From positions 72,696,435-72,760,434 of the forward strand of contig CM043950.1 of the NCBI GenBank assembly GCA_014529385.2: a stretch of DNA of 64,000 nt, written 5' to 3'. The position numbers and the translations under genes are program-made. This DNA is from Adiantum capillus-veneris. Taxonomy: Eukaryota; Streptophyta; Polypodiopsida; Polypodiales; Pteridaceae. The notes under the pieces were generated by a model that saw only the letters and a list, made by a program, of their open reading frames with translations, was not told where the DNA came from and searched no databases. This document shows positions 17,501 to 27,834 of this stretch, one piece after another. Within the stretch, counting starts at the first letter, position 1. Every line of letters begins with the position of its first letter.

Positions 17501-19218
17501 GTTTGAAGATGTGCATTGGCCAAGGGATAAAACGTCTCATGGTAAAAGGAGATGCACTTCTCATTGTTAAACAGATTCTAGGCATTTGGGCATGCAAGAA
17601 TGAAAGCTTAAGGACAAAAGTTCATGCCATTCGTAGGATGTTTAATCAGTTTGAAGAAGTGCAACTATATCATATTCCGAGGAAACAAAATGAAGATGCC
17701 GATTTACTTGCACAACAAGCAGTTACATGTGTTGAGAGAGAAGTGCAGGTCATCATGGTGGCAGCAGCTGTCAAGCAACCGAGATACCAGGGATTGGAGT
17801 CATTGGCTCCCATTATCGGCTACATTTTGGAGGGTGAGTTTCCACAAGACTTCACGAAGGCTCAGAAGAGGAGACTCATGAAGAAGGCAAGTTTCTATCT
17901 CTTCCTAGAAGGCTCCCTCTATCAAAAAGGGAAGGATCAAGTGTGCAGAAGAGTACCAACTATCGAGGAAATTCCAGCCATTCTAAAAGGTTTGCATGAA
18001 GAGGCATGTGGTGGTCATTTTTCCCAAGAATCAACTGTGAAGAAGATTTTGCTTGCGGGGTATGTTTGGCCAAGCTTGCATGTGGATGTTCAACATTGGT
18101 GTAAAAGCTGTCACAATTGTCAGATAAATGGAAATAGAAGGTTGGTGCATGGCCCAAGGCAAATAGTGCTTGCAAATGGACCCTTTGAAAAGTGGGGCAT
18201 TGATGCTATGGGTCCTCTGCCTAGGACAAAAAATGGTAAACTCTACATTCTAGTGGCTGTAGACTATATGACTAGGTGGGTGGAAGCTCAAAGTGTGGCA
18301 AGAGTGAATGAGAGGACAGTTAGCAATTTTGTGTACACTCACATTTGTTGCAGATTTGGCACACCTTTGGAGATTGTTTCTGATAATGGTCCAGGGTTTA
18401 GGAAGGGCTTGCTCACAGAAGTTTGTGAAGAGCTTCACATTCTACATCGTCATAGCACACCATACTACCCACAGTCAAATGGTTTGGTGGAGAAGGCTAA
18501 TGGTGTCATTGCAGGAATCATTAGAAAGATGGTGCAAAACAAGACAAAATTATGGGATGACTTCTTGGATGGTGCCTTGTGGGCATATCGAACCACATAT
18601 AGGGAAGCCACGGAGTTCACACCATTTCACTTGGTCTATGGTCAAGAGGCTTTGCAGCCTATCGAGCTCAACATTCCAACAATGCGACTTCATGGCAAAG
18701 GAGCACAAGATGATCAAGAGGTATGGATGGATCGACTTCTTACGTTAGTGGAGCTTGAGTGGAAAAGAGAAGCAACATACGAGTGCTACAAGAGGAAAGC
18801 CACACAAGCGAAAGAATCGCACGACAAGAAACTGAAGGACAAAGGCATCAAGGAAGGAGAGCTTGTGCTAAGGTATGACAATCGACTTGACAATCGTTTT
18901 GATGCCAAGTTTGAAACTAGATGGCAAGGGCCATACATAGTCAAGAAGGCTTTCAATTCTAGTTACTATCAGCTTATGGACTTGAATGGTAAAGAGCACT
19001 CCAGGAAGGTAAACGGGTATCGCTTGAAGCCCTATTTGAGCCGCCTTCTACCAAAGGATCTACCAAAGATCTGTCCAAAGGCCTCTGTCTCATGTAAGTA
19101 TTGTTACATGAAGCATGAGTGTAACTCCAGCCAAAATTCTGAGAGGCCAAACAATAAAGATCTCGTCAAGGACTCTAAAGCACTCTCTTTGGAAAAGATG
19201 CTCTATGATGGTACATGA
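14551..19218 (+). CDS. Family C unit 1: gag C-terminus-protease-RT-RNase H-aRNase H-integrase
   Basis: 1555 uninterrupted codons. In order: CCHC knuckle CWNCGESGHGMYNC (residues 42-55); protease with DGGA, Asp255 (a DGG form common in Tat elements); RT about 480-660 with Asp580 (CDGYSG) and FIDD Asp644/645; Ty3 RNase H about 740-860; archaeal-type RNase H from Asp936 (FFDGAF, SNNEAEY, KGDALL); integrase zinc finger about 1155-1195 and catalytic Asp1218, Asp1278, Glu1314 (35 residues between the last two, the standard spacing); GPY module near 1455. The start at 14551 is only the first Met after the gag stop, so the natural protein starts further upstream. All catalytic residues are present, so the pol part looks functional. 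It makes cDNA in particles and integrates it. Confidence 0.93.
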   Translation: MIEKLNESLSSLSIHLAQAVGPKGQAKKSEERDPRPRRVLQCWNCGESGHGMYNCPWPRGEPGRPNLNYPVMSAGEGAGQQPRLLQRPNGPRPPPQGVEGVPPLPDPNVHVVEVTNSNEVDMEANGIKRGRGKGKEKEGVPSQSDHGQGKKAKETKEAKRTRRRINLQDFPLGHGMAPYNLLEDMRGKGLDISWPQFLALCPQVRRDLTKAVSTRRKVKESFPVVKIAHAEMNEDITPVLDCYIKGRLVRKGLVDGGAQICIMTEGLMQRLGMHIHETPEIKVKMANNSKARCVGICKNVFVEAFGIKKAVDFYVMSTKGSSYPFILGRPWLMKMRALQDWESGKLICRNDNHKKVVFDMKEQRQEELHEESSQSETEEGWTDSTSEEESSGSITEEESSIEVMGVRFKPSNQETSCQGLEEVGPQENEGDQDEGMLEGMLSTTLTKDEREEFKCVLRKFPRLFAKDYTDVRGVDAVQHKIELKPEATPKAQKLRRLGVIKEQALLKEVRKLLAAGFIYPVENSEWVSPVVVTPKKNGKWRVCVDYRPLNEATKRDHFPLPFQDEILNEVAGHEKYIVCDGYSGYFQIGIALEDQLKTTFITPWGCYAFRVMPFGLTNAPATFQRFMNMVFQAFFGKSIRVFIDDFCIYSSKSLHLQRVEEGLKKLYDMGGQLNPDKCHIGEDEVILLGHKVSYKGIEVDPSKAKALIELPSPKSLKEVISFIQKVKYMSRFIHLASELLNPLQKLTQQVEFAWSDELEEYFCNIKVVLSELPTLMPPCWEYTFFVSSSAGKETIGGVLLQQDPHSTRMRPIYFASRVMNALERDYTEAELMMLSLMFAVRKFRSYLLPKPFVILTAENLFPWVSSQMNLSTRISKWIMELQEFQYSFKVEDSVRAQLAGILTYRVHEKEIKVPEVKTLPLPPPKSIPNAFTLFFDGAFRRATGKAGGGLVLLNPSGEVVTKEKVNLPGSTSNNEAEYDTLLHGLKMCIGQGIKRLMVKGDALLIVKQILGIWACKNESLRTKVHAIRRMFNQFEEVQLYHIPRKQNEDADLLAQQAVTCVEREVQVIMVAAAVKQPRYQGLESLAPIIGYILEGEFPQDFTKAQKRRLMKKASFYLFLEGSLYQKGKDQVCRRVPTIEEIPAILKGLHEEACGGHFSQESTVKKILLAGYVWPSLHVDVQHWCKSCHNCQINGNRRLVHGPRQIVLANGPFEKWGIDAMGPLPRTKNGKLYILVAVDYMTRWVEAQSVARVNERTVSNFVYTHICCRFGTPLEIVSDNGPGFRKGLLTEVCEELHILHRHSTPYYPQSNGLVEKANGVIAGIIRKMVQNKTKLWDDFLDGALWAYRTTYREATEFTPFHLVYGQEALQPIELNIPTMRLHGKGAQDDQEVWMDRLLTLVELEWKREATYECYKRKATQAKESHDKKLKDKGIKEGELVLRYDNRLDNRFDAKFETRWQGPYIVKKAFNSSYYQLMDLNGKEHSRKVNGYRLKPYLSRLLPKDLPKICPKASVSCKYCYMKHECNSSQNSERPNNKDLVKDSKALSLEKMLYDGT

Positions 19219-19233
19219 ATATACCATCATCCT

Positions 19234-19242
19234 GGGGGAGGG
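19234..19242 (+). other. Polypurine tract of family C unit 1
   Basis: GGGGGAGGG 16 nt after the stop codon and 4 nt before the LTR. It primes plus-strand DNA synthesis. The same tract is at 27822-27830. Confidence 0.8.
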
Positions 19243-20855
19243 CTAATGATAGCCGTTTTTCGGCTCTCCATAATTGCTATACTAAGTTACTCCACCCTAC
19301 CAAAATCACCCAAACACTATGGCTATCCCTACCATTTCACTGCAAATAGGCGTGTGTGAGTTAGGGGGCTTTTCCCATATCTTCTTAAAAACCCTCAGCT
19401 AGCTAGTCACTGGGCTAGGTGAGCCAAAAAAAAAATAAAAAAATAAAAAATAAAAGTATATTATGGCCTCTTTGTGTGTAAATATTTCATTGTATATATG
19501 GCCTAAATATAGGGATTTTTTATAATTATTTTGGTATTTTATTTAAATATTTCTACTTAGGTGTGTGTTTTATTAAACATATGTACACCTTCTTTCATCC
19601 TCTTACACCATAAGTATATTTTTTGCCAATATGTACATACTCTAACCTTATATTTTTCCTTTATACAAATCACTCCCACATTTTCACCCTCACCCTCGTG
19701 AAAACAAAAAATTGATTTCTACTCATTGGTCAAGTTTATTATATTATTTACTTGCATACCTTTTCCTCTTTCACCCAAAATAATTCAAAGAGGGACCATA
19801 TCATATGATTCCAATATCTTTCCATATCCATAACTCCTCCATATTTTTATTATTATTTTTACTCATTATTCTAACACCATGTGCTCATTGAGCTAAAGTC
19901 CATGAATAGTCCATACACTAGTCCCACCATGTATATATTTCTTTATTCACCAATAATCCTCCTCCATGCATGTGTCAAGGGCAACTTGGATGCTTTGTAT
20001 TATGATATGACGAGGGAGGGGCTCACTCTTGGATGCATTGTACAAATTCAACAAAGGAGGGGTCCACTAAAAGACTTTTGCAAGCATAAAAACAGGCTTT
20101 TTGGTGAGAATTTTGGCACCTATCTCCACTCCGAATTTGGAGCGGTGGTCAAAAGAGAAAATGTAGCCCATGCTCTGAATAATCACCTCAAATTTTTTCA
20201 TGAATTTTGGAGCTACCAGCGGTGAGCTATGATTTTTTGAGTGGACCCCAGTCTGCCCACTTTTCTCACAAGTAGCCCTTAGTCTTCTCTCACCCTTCCA
20301 CACACCTACTCACTCTTACACATCCCTCCCTCTCCTTCCCTCACTCAAACCTGCAATTTCCATGGCTTCTCCCACCCTCTTCACCATTACCCTTCTCTCT
20401 CATCCCTATAGTTCTTTTATGAACCTCTACATACATACACCCTCTCCATGTCTCTCTCTATTGCTTCTATGTTACAATTTCATTTACCTCTCCTAAAATA
20501 TCTAAAATTCAGCATCTTAACCATGATAACTTCTGCAAATTGAGGATTTTTCATCAACAAATCCTCTTTTCATCGTGGTGGTCAACCGTGGCGGCGGCGT
20601 AAAGAAGCGAAGAAGAAAAAGAAGACCAGCGGTCATTTTTTCCACAATCTACACAAGGGTGAGTTCAAGCTTCTTCAAAGCTTCACCATCTCAATGATTC
20701 TCTTTTAATTCACCCCTCTTCCTTCATCAAATCAACTCACTCTACCCATTGTAAATGTAACATTAACTTTCTAGTGATTACTAACGACTAACATACTAAC
20801 ACTAAATAGCATTGACCTAACCATAAAAGACACCTCACCTCAAGACATGTATAGT

Positions 20856-20858
<3 letters not shown>

Positions 20859-20891
<33 letters not shown>
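20859..20891. repeat. (TC)n tract in family C LTR 1
   Basis: About 16 TC units some 180 bp upstream of the TATA box. Equivalent tracts are at 29445-29475 (LTR 2) and 49284-49328 (C-like LTR). Confidence 0.95.
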
Positions 20892-20892
<1 letters not shown>

Positions 20893-21071
20893 CTTCCTTA
20901 AAACTTACTTTCACCTTATCTACCATCAATAATGCTCTCTTTTGATCCCCCACCCATGACTCAAGCAGACAAAGAAGGCCCGCAATGTTTTGATATTCAA
21001 AAAAATCATAATCCTGATTTGTTAGCTTGTAAATTAGGATTTCCAATAATCTTAATATGGGGTCTCCAACC

Positions 21072-21079
21072 TATAAATA
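21072..21079 (+). promoter_or_regulatory. TATA box of family C LTR 1
   Basis: TATAAATA in a GC-flanked context (ccTATAAATAggcccc). Transcription would start about 30 bp downstream, near 21105. LTR 2 has the same box at 29658-29665. Confidence 0.75.
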
Positions 21080-21921
21080 GGCCCCTCTCCTTCTTGTAAA
21101 ACAAGCTCCAACATCTCACATAGCACCCCAACACTCTATGCGTGAGAAGAGACTTAGGTGTAGCAACCACTTGTGAGCTTCACTCTTGGTGTGAGAGAAG
21201 CCTTCAAGCTACACATTGCAAGTGAGAGAGCGTGAGTTCCACAAATCTCAAAACCACTATTTTACATGCTCCTTCATCATCAATAAATTGAGGTTTGGTG
21301 CATCAAAGGCGTGATTCGACGTTTAAATCTTCGTCCTTCCATTTGTGCAATACGGTTTGGTAAATTCAAGGTGACTTGTGTATTTTGAGTTTTATCGGTT
21401 GATCTTGATTTTAGAAAGTGTTTTAGTGTGTTTTCCATTGCCAGTTTTGTGTCCATTGTAAGAGGGTATTGTGGTGAGAGGTCTCCCACACCCTAAGACA
21501 GTGTGTGTGTGTTTTGGCAATGATTAGCAATCACTAAGCATTGAGTGAGTTTTGTACAAGTTCTACGATAGCATCATAACGAACCATCTCCATTTGCAAG
21601 TCACAAACAAGGTATTACGCAAGATCCTTCTCTCTCTCTCTTCCCTTTGCTCTAGCTCTCTCTGGTCCATTTCATGTGTGTCTTGGTGTGAGGTTGTTTG
21701 TGTGTGTTGTGTGGTGCATCTTCTTGGTTGTGCCAAAATCTCTCTTGCGTCCTAGTTCGCATACCATAACTAGGTGGTGCCCCTATCTTGTTTTGGTTTG
21801 GCTGTGGGTTTGTTGTTGTGTTGTGCTTGTGGTTGCCCCAGCCCCAATTGAGCAGCACGGGAGCCTTGAGGGGTGTTTAGAGGTCGCCTCTCTTGTTGCC
21901 CGCCCCGGACCGCCTCAATTT

Positions 21922-21939
21922 TGGTGCCCCCACTGAGGA
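21922..21939 (+). other. Primer binding site of family C unit 2 (unusual sequence)
   Basis: TGGTGCCCCCACTGAGGA, 4 nt after the LTR end. Starting with TGG fits a tRNA CCA end, but I cannot match the rest to a plant tRNA I know. The same 18 bases lie at 52183-52200 in element D at the same place, which supports it as a true primer site. Confidence 0.75.
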
Positions 21940-21994
21940 CAGGCTTCTGTATGTTTTGTGTAGGCTCAACCTTTAGCATAATCAAGTAGCTTGC

Positions 21995-22207
21995 ATGAAT
22001 CACGAGAATTTGTATGATCCCTTCATTCCCATTGCAAGGCAAAAGGTACACATAATTGTTAGTACTAAGTTGCAATTTCAACGTGTAATTCGTAGAATTT
22101 TAGGTCCTCTTAGGTTGGCAGAGATAAACGCATCAGTAAATCCTTTTATTTTGCCTTTCATTAGGTACGACCTTAGTTTGGACGTCTATATTTTTGTTTT
22201 GTTTTAA
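21995..22207 (+). CDS. Small leader ORF 1 of family C (70 aa, unknown)
   Basis: ATG at 21995, TAA at 22205, between the primer binding site and gag. It matches no family I recognise. It is related to the next ORF: their last 32 residues align without gaps with 18 identities (R-x-x-E-I-x-A-S-x-N-P-x-I-L-P-x-I-x-Y...), and the upstream 30 residues with 8. In 11 of the 18 identical positions the codons differ silently, which suggests selection on the protein in the past. No signal peptide is seen; the C-terminus is hydrophobic (IFVLF). Unit 1 has lost this region, so there is no second copy to compare. It lies 55 nt after the primer binding site. Confidence 0.65.
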   Translation: MNHENLYDPFIPIARQKVHIIVSTKLQFQRVIRRILGPLRLAEINASVNPFILPFIRYDLSLDVYIFVLF

Positions 22208-22228
22208 GTATAAGGTCATGCATAGACA

Positions 22229-22447
22229 ATGGATAATGGCCCAAGAATAGAGGTTTTCCCCTTTCATTTCACTCCACACATTAGAATAAACATTGCAATT
22301 AGTAGAAAAATCCATTTTCAACAACGTATGGTGTTCATGTTTGGTGCCCAAAGAGTAGGAGAAATTCTCGCGTCACCAAACCCTGTCATCCTACCTCTCA
22401 TTGATTATCATAGGTCATTTGATGTGAATATTTTTATTTTGTTGTAG
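22229..22447 (+). CDS. Small leader ORF 2 of family C (72 aa, unknown)
   Basis: ATG at 22229, TAG at 22445. It is in the same frame as leader ORF 1 with 21 nt between them, and ends 83 nt before the gag ATG. It shares the EI-AS-NP-ILP-I-Y-S-DV-IF-L pattern with ORF 1 and also ends in a hydrophobic stretch (IFILL). It is probably a tandem duplicate that has diverged. The function is unknown: it might be a structural or regulatory peptide, or a remnant of a larger captured ORF. Two upstream ORFs in a gag mRNA leader would affect gag translation by scanning ribosomes. Confidence 0.65.
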   Translation: MDNGPRIEVFPFHFTPHIRINIAISRKIHFQQRMVFMFGAQRVGEILASPNPVILPLIDYHRSFDVNIFILL

Positions 22448-22530
22448 AATAGATCGCAATTTAGAGAATATTATTGTGTAGATCTTTTAAAGAAAGAAAA
22501 AACAAAACGCGTCACTTTGAAATCAATTCA

Positions 22531-23766
22531 ATGGAGAACCAACGCCAAATGTCTGGATATCCTCTTTTCTTTGGAGAGCCTGGAGAGGATGCAGAATTAT
22601 TTTTGGCAAATTTCAAGATGTCTTGTCGTATCAAGAGGATAGTAACTGATCAAGAACGTGTAGAAATGTTTGAGGTAGTCCTTAGGAAAGATGCTAGCAC
22701 TTGGTTTGACTCTTTGTCTAAGGAAGTTAAAGAAAATTACATGGAAGTTGTCAATCATTTCAAGAGATACTTCTTTGATCCCCAAAACACTCAAAAGCTA
22801 TGGCAAGACATTGTTTCTCATAAGCAAAAAGACTTAGATGACTACTACTTGTACAAGCAAGAGTTCCTACGTCTTTGGGCTCTATGGATACGAAATGTTG
22901 CTAACCCTGGTGATGGTGCATAATTTCTAAAGAAGGAGAGGTTCATAGCCGGACTCTTTCTTGACCTTAAGGTAAAAGTTGAGGCGGGTGCACCTGCTAC
23001 CTTTGATGCAGCTGAAACTAGGGCTGCTGAGAAATATAGGAAACTCAAGTGCTTAAGGGGGGAGGTTCCAATAGAAGGTCTTAGACCCAAAGGTAAGTCA
23101 CAAGCATCAACATCTAAGGAGCTTCCTGAGGTAACGGTTGAAGTGATTGAGAAGTTAAATGAATCCTTAAGCAGCCTGTCAATTCACCTTGCACAAGCCG
23201 TAGGTCCAAAGGGACAAGCAAAGAAGTCTGAAGAGCGAGACCCACGACCTAGGAGAGTCTTGCAATGTTGGAATTGCGGAGAATCTGGACATGGGATGTA
23301 TAATTGTCCTTGGCCCCGTGGAGAGCCAGGGAGACCTAACTTGAATTACCCAGTGATGAATGCAGGAGAAGGAGCTGGTCAACAACCAAGGCTTCTACAA
23401 AGGCCAAATGGACCAAGACCACCTCCACAAGGGGTAGAAGGAGTTCCACCTTTGCCAGATCCAAATGTGCATGTGGTAGAGGTGACAAACTCAAATGAGG
23501 TTGACATGGAAGCAAATGGCATTAAGCGTGGCCGAGGAAAAGGTAAAGAGAAAGAGGGTGTCCCATCACAGAGTGACCATGGACAAGGCAAGAAGGCAAA
23601 GGAGACCAAGGAAGCTAAGAGGACTCGACGTCGTATCAATCTCCAAGACTTTCCTCTTGGACATGGTATGGCTCCATACAACCTGTTGGAAGACATGCGA
23701 GGTAAGGGTCTTGATATCTCATGGCCTCAGTTTCTTGCATTATGCCACAAGTTAGGAGGGATTTAA
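22531..23766 (+). pseudogene. Family C unit 2: gag with in-frame TAA
   Basis: The ATG at 22531 fits a gag start (MENQRQMSG). The gag domain follows (AELFLANFKM, WFDSLSKEV), then TAA at 22921-22923, after which the same frame stays open through the CCHC knuckle (about 23266-23307) to 23766. The identical TAA occurs in unit 1. It lies within gag before the knuckle, not at a gag-pol border, so it is more likely a disabling mutation than a programmed signal. A 1-bp loss at 23745 (CCC to CC relative to unit 1) ends the frame before the protease. Confidence 0.85.
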
Positions 23767-23833
23767 CAAAGGCAGTTAGCACTAGGAGAAAGGTAAAAGA
23801 GAGTTTCCTGTTGTAAAAATTGCACATGCTGAA

Positions 23834-26800
23834 ATGAACGAGGATATTACACCTGTGCTAGATTGTTACATAAAAGGAAGATTGGTTAGGAAAGGTCTGT
23901 GTGATGGGGGTGCACAAATTTGCATCATGACAGAAGGGCTCATGCAAAGACTAGGCATGCACATCCATGAGACACCTGAAATCAAAGTGAAAATGGCAAA
24001 CAATAGCAAGGCTAGGTGCGTAGGCATTTGTAAAAATGTTTTTGTGGAGGCCTTTGGCATTAAGAAGGCAGTGGATTTCTATGTCATGTCGACCAAGGGA
24101 AGTGGTTATCCATTTATCCTAGGAAGACCATGGCTAATGAAAATGCGAGCTTTGCAGGATTGGGAGAGTGGAAAGCTAATTTGCAGGAATGACAATCACA
24201 AGAAGGTTGTCTTTGACATGAAGGAGCAACGCCAAGAGGAGCTCCATGAAGAATCATCTCAAAGTGAGACGGAAGAAGGTTGGACCGATAGCACTTCAGA
24301 AGAAGAAAGTAGCGGCAGCATTACTGAAGAGGAGTCTTCCATCGAAGTCATGGGGGTAAGGTTTAAGCCAAGCAACCAAGAGACCTCTTGTCAAGGCTTG
24401 GAGGAGGTAGGTCCTCAAGAGAACGAAGGTGATCAAGATGAAGGGATGCTGGAAGGTATGCTATCAACAACACTTACAAAGGATGAAAGAGAGGAGTTCA
24501 AATGTGTGCTAAGGAAGTTTCCTAGGCTTTTTGCTAAAGACTACACCGATGTGCGTGGAGTAGATGCTGTTCAACACAAAATTGAGTTGAAGCCAGAGGC
24601 CACACCTAAGGCTCAGAAGCTACGAAGGCTAGGAGTCATCAAGGAGCAGGCTTTACTCAAGGAGGTAAGAAAGCTTCTAGCAGCAGGGTTCATTTATCCA
24701 GTGGAGAATTCAGAGTGGGTCTCTCCTATTGTTGTCACTCCTAAGAAAAACGGCAAGTGGAGGGTGTGTGTGGATTACCGTCCCCTCAATGAGGCAACAA
24801 AGAGAGATCACTTTCCCCTCCCATTCCAGGATGAGATACTAAATGAGGTAGCTGGTCATGAGAAGTACATTGTGTGCGATGGCTACTCAGGCTACTTTCA
24901 AATAGGTATCGCATTGGAAGATCAATTGAAAACAACCTTTATCACTCCTTGGGGTTGTTATGCTTTTAGAGTCATGCCATTTGGTCTGACAAATGCTCCT
25001 GCAACATTCCAACGTTTCATGAACATGGTGTTTCAAGCATTCTTTGGAAAGTCAATTAGGGTGTTCATTGATGATTTCTGTATTTATAGCTCAAAATCAT
25101 TGCATCTACAAAGGGTAGAAGAAGGTTTAAAGAAGCTCTACGACATGGGAGGTCAACTCAACCCCGACAAGTGCCATATAGGTGAGGATGAAGTAATCTT
25201 GCTTGGTCATAAAGTTTCTTACAAAGGCATTGAAGTGGATCCTTCGAAGGCAAAGGCTCTTATTGAGCTACCATCACCCAAGAGTCTTAAGGAGGTCATC
25301 TCATTCATTCAAAAGGTGAAGTATATGTCACGCTTCATTCACTTAGCCTCGGAGTTACTTAACCCCTTTGCAAAAGTTGACACAACAAGTAGAATTTGCA
25401 TGGTCTGATGAGCTTGAAGAGTACTTTTGTAACATTAAAGTCGTTTTGTCAGAGCTACCAACACTCATGCCTCCTTGTTGGGAGTACACATTCTTTGTTA
25501 GCTCTAGTGCTGGGAAAGAAACAATTGGTGGTGTGTTGCTACAACAAGATCCCCACAGTACAAGGATGCGACCCATCTACTTTGCTAGTAGGGTCATGAA
25601 TGCTTTGGAGAGAGACTACACAGAAGCAGAACTCATGATGCTTTCTCTCATGTTTGCGGTGAGAAGTTTAGATCCTACCTGCTACCAAAACCTTTGTAAT
25701 TCTCACTGCAGAAAATTTGTTCCCTTGGGTGTCATCTCAAATGAATCTTAGTACTAGGATCTCAAAGTGGATTATGGAGTTGCAAGAGTTTCAATACTCT
25801 TTCAAGGTAGAAGATAGTGTGCGTGCACAATTGGCAGGGATTCTCACTTATAGGGTGCACGAAAAGGAGATTAAGGTGCCTGAAGTAAAGACCCTACCAT
25901 TGCCACCACCAAAAAGTATTCCTAATGCTTTTACTTTGTTCTTTGATGGAGCTTTTCGTCGAGCCACAGGAAAAGCAGGGGGAGGGCTAGTGTTGCTCAA
26001 CCCAAGTGGAGAGGTGGTCACGAAAGAGAAGGTCAATCTACCAGGTTCAACTAGCAACAATGAAGCAGAATACGACACACTACTTCATGGTTTGAAGATG
26101 TGCATTGGCCAAGGGATAAAACGTCTCATGGTAAAAGGAGATGCACTTCTCATTGTTAAACAGATTCTAGGCATTTGGGCATGCAAGAATGAAAGCTTAA
26201 GGACAAAAGTTCATGCCATTCGTAGGATGTTTAATCAGTTTGAAGAAGTGCAACTATATCATATTCCGAGGAAACAAAATGAAGATGCCGATTTACTTGC
26301 ACAACAAGCAGTTACATGTGTTGAGAGAGAAGTGCAGGTCATCATGGTGGCAGCAGCTGTCAAGCAACCGAGATACCAAGGATTGGAGTCATTGGCTCCC
26401 ATTATCGGCTACATTTTGGAGGGTGAGTTTCCACAAGACTTCACGAAGGCTCAGAAGAGGAGACTCATGAAGAAGGCAAGTTTCTATCTCTTCCTAGAAG
26501 GCTCCCTCTATCAAAAAGGGAAGGATCAAGTGTGCAGAAGAGTACCAACTATCGAGGAAATTCCAGCCATTCTAAAAGGTTTGCATGAAGAGGCATGTGG
26601 TGGTCATTTTTCCCAAGAATCAACGTGAAGAAGATTTTGCTTGCGGGGTATGTTTGGCCAAGCTTGCATGTGGATGTTCAACATTGGTGTAAAAGCTGTC
26701 ACAATTGTCAGATAAATGGAAATAGAAGGTTGGTGCATGGCCCAAGGCAAATAGTGCTTGCAAATGGACCCTTTGAAAAGTGGGGCATTGATGCTATGGG

Positions 26801-27806
26801 TCCTCTGCCTAGGACAAAAAATGGTAAACTCTACATTCTAGTGGCTGTAGACTATATGACTAGGTGGGTGGAAGCTCAAAGTGTGGCAAGAGTGAATGAG
26901 AGGAGAGTTAGCAAGTTTGTGTACACTCACATTTGTTGCAGATTTGGCACACCTTTGGAGATTGTTTCTGATAATGGTCCAAGGTTTAGGAAGGGCTTGC
27001 TCACAGAAGTTTGTGAAGAGCTTCACATTCTACATCGTCATAGCACACCATACTACCCACAGTCAAATGGTTTGGTGGAGAAGGCTAATGGTGTCATTGC
27101 AGGAATCATTAGAAAGATGGTGCAAAACAAGACAAAATTATGGGATGACTTCTTGGATGGTGCCTTGTGGGCATATCGAACCACATATAGGGAAGCCACG
27201 GAGTTCACACCATTTCACTTGGTCTATGGTCAAGAGGCTTTGCAGCCTATCGAGCTCAACATTCCAACAATGCGACTTCATGGCAAAGGAGCACAAGATG
27301 ATCAAGAGGTATGGATGGATCGACTTCTTACGTTAGTGGAGCTTGAGTGGAAAAGAGAAGCAACATACGAGTGCTACAAGAGGAAAGCCACACAAGCGAA
27401 AGAATCGCACGACAAGAAACTGAAGGACAAAGGCATCAAGGAAGGAGAGCTTGTGCTAAGGTATGACAATCGACTTGACAATCGTTTTGATGCCAAGTTT
27501 GAAACTAGATGGCAAGGGCCATACATAGTCAAGAAGGCTTTCAATTCTAGTTACTATCAGCTTATGGACTTGAATGGTAAAGAGCACTCCAGGAAGGTAA
27601 ACGGGTATCGCTTGAAGCCCTATTTGAGCCGCCTTCTACCAAAGGATCTACCAAAGATCTGTCCAAAGGCCTCTGTCTCATGTAAGTATTGTTACATGAA
27701 GCATGAGTGTAACTCCAGCCAAAATTCTGAGGGGCCAAACAATAAAGATCTCGTCAAGGACTCTAAAGCACTCTCTTTGGAAAAGATGCTCTATGATGGT
27801 ACATGA
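23834..27806 (+). pseudogene. Family C unit 2: protease-pol broken by single-base indels
   Basis: Nearly identical to unit 1 pol, with the same domains and motifs (FIDD, aRNase H, D-D-35-E integrase). Six single-base differences in length break it: losses at 23745 and 23804, a gain at 25363-25366, losses at 25664, 25693 and 26624. Five of the six are in homopolymers (C, T, C, A, T). This leaves open frames at 23834-25408, 25368-25751, 25717-26628 and 26595-27806. The protease has a CDGGA context where unit 1 has VDGGA. The breaks may be real decay or leftover long-read errors. Confidence 0.88.
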
Positions 27807-27834
27807 ATATACCATCATCCTGGGGGAGGGCTAA

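Larger units (their letters stand above)
19247..21917 (+). repeat. Family C LTR 1 (2671 bp, shared by both units)
   Basis: Starts TGATAGCC and ends CCGCCTCA. It is about 99.5% identical to LTR 2 (roughly 14 differences by eye). It contains an AT-rich first half, a (TC)n tract at 20859-20891, a TATA box at 21072 and (TC)n-rich U5 sequence. ORFs inside (e.g. 19881-20225) occur in both LTRs but look incidental. It serves as 3' LTR of unit 1 and 5' LTR of unit 2. Confidence 0.9.

Noticed and set aside
19881-20225. 114-codon ORF in both family C LTRs
   Set aside because: The same reasoning as for the A LTR; no domain recognised and it is not seen in the diverged C-like LTR.
20840-21046. ORF with an Arg-Glu repeat (and similar ones at 29422 and 49177)
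   Set aside because: Translation of the (GA)n/(TC)n microsatellites.
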